NCBI GenBank assembly: GCA_964275585.1
Contig: CAXYCJ010000007.1
Coordinates: 1-44,204, forward strand
From: D2472 sp964275585
Lineage (GTDB): Bacteria; Pseudomonadota; Gammaproteobacteria; Magnimaribacterales; D2472
Reading direction: 5' to 3'
Length of the DNA stretch: 44,204 nt
Within the stretch, counting starts at the first letter, position 1; the number at the start of each line of letters is the position of its first letter. Made by a program: the position numbers and the translations under genes. This document shows positions 40,384 through 44,204 of this stretch, in pieces. Below the pieces are notes generated by a model that saw nothing but the letters and a program-made list of their open reading frames with translations, was not told where the DNA came from and searched no databases.

Positions 40384-41433
40384 ATGAAAGATATAGGAAT
40401 TGTACTTGAGAATTTAACATCTCAGGGCATAAAGCTCGATCAAGCTCAAAGATCATTTGTAGGGACCTTTATCGAGTTAGATTCTTTATTTAAACCACCC
40501 TCTTTTTTTTCTAAAAATTTTTCTTTAGGCAGTATTTATCTTTGGGGCCCGGTAGGCACGGGGAAAACCATGCTTCTTAAAGCAATTGTCGATTCATACT
40601 TTCCATCGTCTGGTAAGTTCCATTTTATTGAATTTATGCAACTAGTTCATAAAAATTTATCAGAATTGCCGAATGAAAAAGATCCACTTAAAAAAATTGT
40701 TAAAAAAATAGCTCAAAAATACGATGTTATTTTTATAGATGAATTTCAAATTGAGGATATTGCAGACGCTATGATCGTTGGTGTTCTTATTGAATCCTTA
40801 GTGAATGATGGAGTCAGAATGATGATTTCATCTAACTCTAATCCAGCTAATCTGTACAAAGATGGTCTGCAAAGAAATAAATTTCTTAAAACAATTGACT
40901 TTATCCAGTCTCAGTTTAGAGTTTTTAATTTATTGGGTACTGAAGATTACCGACTCAGAGAGATTATTTCATTCGATGATTCAGCAGATGGAGAGCATAC
41001 AAATAAAAGCGTTAAATTATTTCTTGAGAAAACTTTTGATTCTAATCTTACCAATCACTTAAGTTTTGTTGTGAATGGAAGAGAATTTTCCTGTTGCGGT
41101 TATTCTAAAAAGTTAGTATGGCTATCCTTTGAAAGATTTTTCTTAGAGCCCTGTGGCAACAAAGACTTTATCGACATGATTAAGACCTTTGATTGGATTT
41201 TTATTAGTGAGTTTCATGATTGTAATGATGAGCATATGGATAAAATCAGAAGGTTTATAAGTTTCATAGATATTGCTTATCAAGAAAAACAAAAACTAAA
41301 ATTCTTTTTTGAACCAGATTTATTACAGAATTTATATCATGGCGACCAATTGAAAGCTTTGTGGGCGAGGTCTGCTAGCAGACTACATCAAATATCTAGT
41401 AAAAAATATCTTAATAATTTAGAGAAAAACTAA
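40384..41433 (+). CDS. zapE: Cell-division-associated ATPase ZapE (AFG1 family)
   Basis: ZapE is an AFG1-like AAA+ ATPase reported to act on the Z-ring in E. coli. The 349-residue product has Walker A WGPVGTGKTMLLKAI (about 55-69), Walker B as YDVIFIDEFQIEDIADAMI (about 117-135), the sensor-like MISSNSNPANLYKDGLQR (about 148-165, matching the TSN.xP..LY..GLQR family motif), and FLEPCGNKDFI in the C-terminal part. Here the arginine motif GLQR is intact. No ribosome site is seen; a TATACT box at 40363-40368 would give a very short leader. It precedes rplM by 78 bp. Confidence 0.92.
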   Translation: MKDIGIVLENLTSQGIKLDQAQRSFVGTFIELDSLFKPPSFFSKNFSLGSIYLWGPVGTGKTMLLKAIVDSYFPSSGKFHFIEFMQLVHKNLSELPNEKDPLKKIVKKIAQKYDVIFIDEFQIEDIADAMIVGVLIESLVNDGVRMMISSNSNPANLYKDGLQRNKFLKTIDFIQSQFRVFNLLGTEDYRLREIISFDDSADGEHTNKSVKLFLEKTFDSNLTNHLSFVVNGREFSCCGYSKKLVWLSFERFFLEPCGNKDFIDMIKTFDWIFISEFHDCNDEHMDKIRRFISFIDIAYQEKQKLKFFFEPDLLQNLYHGDQLKALWARSASRLHQISSKKYLNNLEKN

Positions 41434-41451
41434 ACTAAATGAATTAAAATA

Positions 41452-41480
41452 TTGATTAAATACCACGTAAACATTAACAT
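41452..41480 (+). promoter_or_regulatory. Candidate promoter for rplM-rpsI
   Basis: In the 78-bp gap before rplM, TTGATT (41452-41457) and TAACAT (41475-41480) are spaced by 17 bases, giving a start near 41487 and a ~25-base leader. Neither box is perfect. No Shine-Dalgarno sequence precedes the rplM ATG, which is surprising for a highly expressed ribosomal gene. I could not recognise an L13-leader fold here. Confidence 0.33.
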
Positions 41481-41511
41481 TCGCATCTAATTTTTAATAA
41501 CTTACAAACTA

Positions 41512-41946
41512 ATGAAAACTCTTTCTCTTAGAAAAGAAGACGCCCAGCATGATTGGTTCATTGTTGATGCATCTGATAAGGTCCTAGGTCGCTTGGCTAC
41601 AAAGTTAGCTGATAGGATTCGCGGTAAAGATAAGCCTACTTTTACTCCTCATACTGATGGCGGAGATTATGTTGTTGTTATTAATGCAGAGAAAATAAAA
41701 GTTACCGGCAAAAAATTTGATAATAAAAAATATTACACTCATTCTCTTTACCCCGGAGGTTTAAAGACTAAAGTATTTAAAGATTTGATTGAAACTAAAC
41801 CTGAATATATTATTGAAGAAGCCGTCAAAGGAATGTTACCAAAAAATAAATTAGGCAAACAAATGTTTAAAAAACTTAAAGTTTACCAGGGTGCTGATCA
41901 CCCTCATGAATCACAACAGCCACAAATCTGGGAACCAAAAATATGA
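41512..41946 (+). CDS. rplM: 50S ribosomal protein L13
   Basis: L13 is an early assembly protein of the large subunit. The 144-residue product has the standard length. It carries WFIVDASDKVLGRLATKLADRIRGKDKPTFTPHTDGGDYVVVINA (about 15-59), YYTHSLYPGGLK, the VKGMLPKNKLGKQMFKKLKVY stretch (about 105-125), and ends HPHESQQPQIW. It overlaps rpsI by ATGA, the conserved rplM-rpsI pair. The upstream leader has no clear ribosome site. Confidence 0.98.
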   Translation: MKTLSLRKEDAQHDWFIVDASDKVLGRLATKLADRIRGKDKPTFTPHTDGGDYVVVINAEKIKVTGKKFDNKKYYTHSLYPGGLKTKVFKDLIETKPEYIIEEAVKGMLPKNKLGKQMFKKLKVYQGADHPHESQQPQIWEPKI

Positions 41947-42337
41947 GCACAGCTATCCATTATGCAACTGGAAGAAGAAAAACATCTTCTGCAAGAGTCT
42001 ACCTTTCTAAAGGGCAAGGTAAGATCATGGTTAATGATAAAGAATTATCCCATTACTTTGGAAGGCAGGTTGCCCAAATGCTTGTTATGCAACCTTTAAG
42101 ACTTACTGAATTAGATGAACAAGTTGATATTAAGGCTATGGTCAAAGGTGGAGGGAGTTTTGGTCAAGCTGGAGCAATTAGACATGGGATCTCGAGAGGC
42201 ATTATTGGAATTCGATGAGAGCCTAAGACCACAATTAAAATCTGCTGGGGTTCTTAACAAGAGATGATAGAAGAGTTGAAAGAAAAAAACCAGGTTTAAA
42301 GAAAGCAAGAAAAAGTTCTCAATTCTCCAAGCGTTAA
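41943..42337 (+). CDS. rpsI: 30S ribosomal protein S9 (two apparent +1 frameshifts)
   Basis: The frame encodes the S9 N-terminus (YATGRRKTSSARVYLSKGQG, then FGRQVAQMLVMQPL and KGGGSFGQAGAIRHGISR), but then breaks. An extra G at about 42198-42199 and an extra A at about 42256-42257 disrupt it. Without them the protein continues ALLEFDESLRPQLKSAG, VLTRDDRRVERKKPGLKKAR, and ends QFSKR at the TAA 42335-42337, giving 130 residues, exactly the family length. S9 contacts P-site tRNA with this C-terminal tail, so a truly broken copy would be very harmful. I treat the breaks as sequence errors. Confidence 0.88.
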
Positions 42338-42347
42338 TTTCTGCTTA

Positions 42348-42934
42348 ATGGAAGAAAAACTTACCACAAGAAGAAAAGTTCTAATTGGTATGACTGCTAC
42401 TGTAGGTGGCTGCAGGCATTCCTTTTGCTGCAACTCCATTTATATCTTCATGGAACCCTAGCGCTAAAGCCTAAGGCAGTTGGAGCACCTGTCACAGTAG
42501 ATATCTCAAAGATTCAAATTGGTCAAAAGATTCAAGTAGCATGGAGAAAACAACCAGTATTTGTTATTCGTCATAGCAAAGAGGCTCTCAAAAATTTATC
42601 TAAAGTCGTTTCTAAATTAGATGACCCTAATTCCGAGAAAATTGACGAGCCATACAGGTCCATAAATCCAACAAGGTCTACCTCAGATGAATACACAGTT
42701 ATTGCTGGTGTATGCACTCATCTTGGGTGTTCTCCAAAATATTTTCCTGATATTGAACCTCAGCCCTGGGATGAGTCCTGGGTTGGCGGGTTTTTCTGTC
42801 CATGTCATGGATCTATGTTTGATATCGTCGGAAGAGTTTTTAAGGGAGTTCCGGCGCCTACTAACTTAAAAGTTCCTCCACATTATTTTGACGGAAAAAT
42901 TTTAACCATTGGCGAAGATAAGGGAACCACATAG
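42348..42934 (+). CDS. petA: Ubiquinol-cytochrome c reductase Rieske iron-sulfur subunit (two apparent +1 frameshifts)
   Basis: This is the iron-sulfur subunit of the cytochrome bc1 complex, which takes electrons from ubiquinol. The start MEEKLTTRRKVLIGMTATVGG is a twin-arginine signal/anchor. An extra base near 42410-42411 and another near 42471-42472 break the frame; removing both joins GIPFAATPFISSWNPSAKA to KAVGAPVTVDISKIQ and gives 194 residues, normal for bacterial Rieske proteins. The cluster-binding motifs are intact: CTHLGC (bases about 42714-42731) and CPCHGS (about 42798-42815). It overlaps the cytochrome b start by one base and lies 10 bp after rpsI. Confidence 0.9.
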
Positions 42935-44154
42935 TGACTGAAAAATCATCAGGGATATTTCAATGGATAAATAAGCGTTTACCTATAGTAAATACCTATG
43001 AGCGCCATCTTTCAAAACATCCAGTTCCAAAAAAAGTAAATTTTTGGTATATGTTCGGTGCCTTAGCATCAGTAGTCCTGATTTTGCAAATAGTTACGGG
43101 CATCTGGTTGATGTTTGGATATGAGAATACTGAAGAAGGAGCATTTGCTTCTATTGAGTATATTATGCGTGATGTTGATGGAGGGTGGATCATTAGATAT
43201 ATGCATACCACGGGGGGCATCAATGTTTTTTGCAGTTGTGTATCTTCATATGTTTAGAGGTCTTGCTTTATGGTTCTTATCATCAGCCTAGAGAATTAGT
43301 TTGGATTTTTTGGTTGTACAATATTTCTTGCCATGATGGCAGAAGGGTTCTTAGGATATGTTTTACCATATGGCCAAATGTCCTATTGGGGAGCTCAAGT
43401 AATTATCTCCTTATTTGGGGCTATTCCTTATATTGGCGAGTCATTAGAGTTATGGATCCGAGGAGACTATTACATTTCCGGCGCCACTATCTCAAGATTT
43501 TTTGCATTACATGTTGTTGCCCTTCCTTTGATACTTATAGCTTTAGTTTTTATGCATTTAGTTGCATTGCATGAGGTAGGGGCAGGCAATCCTGAAGGAG
43601 TCGATATAGAAAAGTATCTTGATGATGATGGTGTTCCTCTTGATAGCGTCCCATTTTTCCCATATAAGGTTCTTAATGCATTAGTGGCAATTGGTATTTT
43701 TGGAATTGTCTTTTCAGTAATCATGTTTTTCTTTCCCGAGGGCGGAGGGTATTTCTTGGAGTATGCAAATTTTGAAGAGGCTAACCCCTTAAGCACCCCA
43801 GATCATATTGCGCCTGTATGGTACTACTCCCCGTTTTATGCAATGCTGAGAGCAGTTCCTGATAAGTTGGGTGGCTTCGTTGTAATGGCATCTGCAGTAG
43901 CTATTCTATTCGTTGTTCCTTGGCTTGATAGAAGCAAGGCTGCATCAATAAGATACAAAGGACCTTTAAGCAAAATTGCAATGGTATTATTTGTTATGAG
44001 CGTATTTCTCTTAGCATGGTTAGGTACTGTCCCAGTAACTGAACTGAGAAAAACCTTAAGTGTAATTGGAACTATAGTTTATTTTGCCTTTTTTCTTCTA
44101 ATGCCAATATATACTTCTATTGAAAAATCTAAACCAGTTCCAGATAGGTTATGA
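42934..44154 (+). CDS. petB: Cytochrome b of the bc1 complex (three apparent +1 frameshifts)
   Basis: Cytochrome b carries the two b haems and both quinone sites of complex III. The start is GTG in TAGTG. Extra bases in the G run 43212-43217, near 43264, and in the T run 43306-43311 break the frame. Corrected, the middle reads MHTTGASMFFAVVYLHMFRGLLYGSYHQPRELVWIF and continues into MMAEGFLGYVLPYGQMSYWG, for 405 residues. Haem-ligand histidines are seen in RYMHTTG, YLHMFRG, FALHVV and FMHLVA. The Qo motif is PVWY in place of PEWY, a variant known in beta- and gammaproteobacteria. About eight hydrophobic helices are present. Confidence 0.9.
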
Positions 44155-44204
44155 AAAAGATCCTATTTTTAAGCCTGCTTTTTTTCTCCTATAGTGCATT
44201 TCCT
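44151..44204 (+). CDS. petC: Cytochrome c1, N-terminal fragment (3' truncated)
   Basis: An ATG overlapping the cytochrome b stop (ATGA) opens a frame that runs off the window after 18 residues, MKKILFLSLLFFSYSAFP, a typical signal-peptide start. No haem-binding motif is visible yet. The identification rests on position: petA-petB-petC is the conserved order and cytochrome c1 is exported with a cleavable signal. Confidence 0.7.
   Translation, partial: MKKILFLSLLFFSYSAFP

Noticed and set aside
42198..43311. Programmed frameshifting or real pseudogenes in rpsI, petA and petB
   Set aside because: Seven separate +1 events in three essential genes, with no slippery-site or stop-codon context shared among them, fit sequence error far better.
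43333..44154. A separate protein starting at ATG 43333
   Set aside because: It is the second part of cytochrome b (MMAEGFLGYVLPYGQ), in the same frame as the GTG start once the three insertions are removed.
1..44204. CRISPR arrays, insertion sequences, integrases, attachment sites or rRNA genes
   Set aside because: No regularly spaced repeats, transposase or integrase motifs, or rRNA sequences were seen in the genes or gaps read.

Overview
The window looks like a core-genome segment of an AT-rich, streamlined marine gammaproteobacterium. Gene order (nusA-infB-rbfA-truB-rpsO-pnp; ychF-pth-rplY-prs-tRNA-Gln-ispE-lolB divergent from hemA-prfA-prmC; gatCAB divergent from mreBCD-yhdP; rpoN-lptB-lptA-kdsD divergent from mlaC-ibaG-murA; degS/zapE; rplM-rpsI-petABC) is gammaproteobacterial. 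The AT bias, stop/start overlaps of 1-8 bp and almost absent intergenic DNA fit the SAR86 type of genome. That lineage call is an inference from style and synteny, not from a marker-gene search.

Layout: 1-6460, translation and RNA-decay operon, entered inside nusA. 6461-7135, two paralogous two-helix small membrane proteins of unknown function, separated by a strong intrinsic terminator. 7136-11970 (minus), elongator tRNA-Met, ychF, pth, rplY, prs, tRNA-Gln, ispE and lolB. 11948-15068 (plus), hemA-prfA-prmC, whose start overlaps the start of lolB. 15126-23421, an accessory block: a GH84-type glycosidase, an AlkK/DmdB-like acyl-CoA ligase, a MaoC hydratase, a sulfotransferase, an SDR, an alkylsulfatase-like metallo-hydrolase, a zinc-type alcohol dehydrogenase and a sterol desaturase/fatty-acid hydroxylase. 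23423-26588 (minus), gatCAB. 26662-32454 (plus), mreBCD and a YhdP/AsmA-like protein. 32451-37211 (minus), mgtE, rpoN, lptB, lptA, kdsD. 37251-39368 (plus), mlaC, ibaG, murA. Then degS (minus), zapE (plus), and rplM-rpsI-petA-petB-petC (plus), running off the right end.

The most interesting biology is the accessory block. It holds both a PAPS-type sulfotransferase and an alkylsulfatase-like hydrolase, beside oxidoreductases, a di-iron hydroxylase and acyl-CoA enzymes, which suggests metabolism of a sulfated or hydroxylated lipid or alcohol. The pair of small membrane proteins between pnp and tRNA-Met is the best candidate for something undescribed. Pared-down envelope loci are also notable: mlaC stands without mlaFED or mlaB, and lptA without lptC or kdsC. 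Divergent genes start 0-73 bp apart or overlap, so promoters must lie at or inside start regions, and some transcripts may be leaderless.

Quality warning: rpsI, petA and petB carry seven single-base insertions between about 42198 and 43311. Removing them restores standard full-length proteins, so they are most likely sequencing errors and not pseudogenes. No CRISPR array, insertion sequence, integrase or rRNA was seen.
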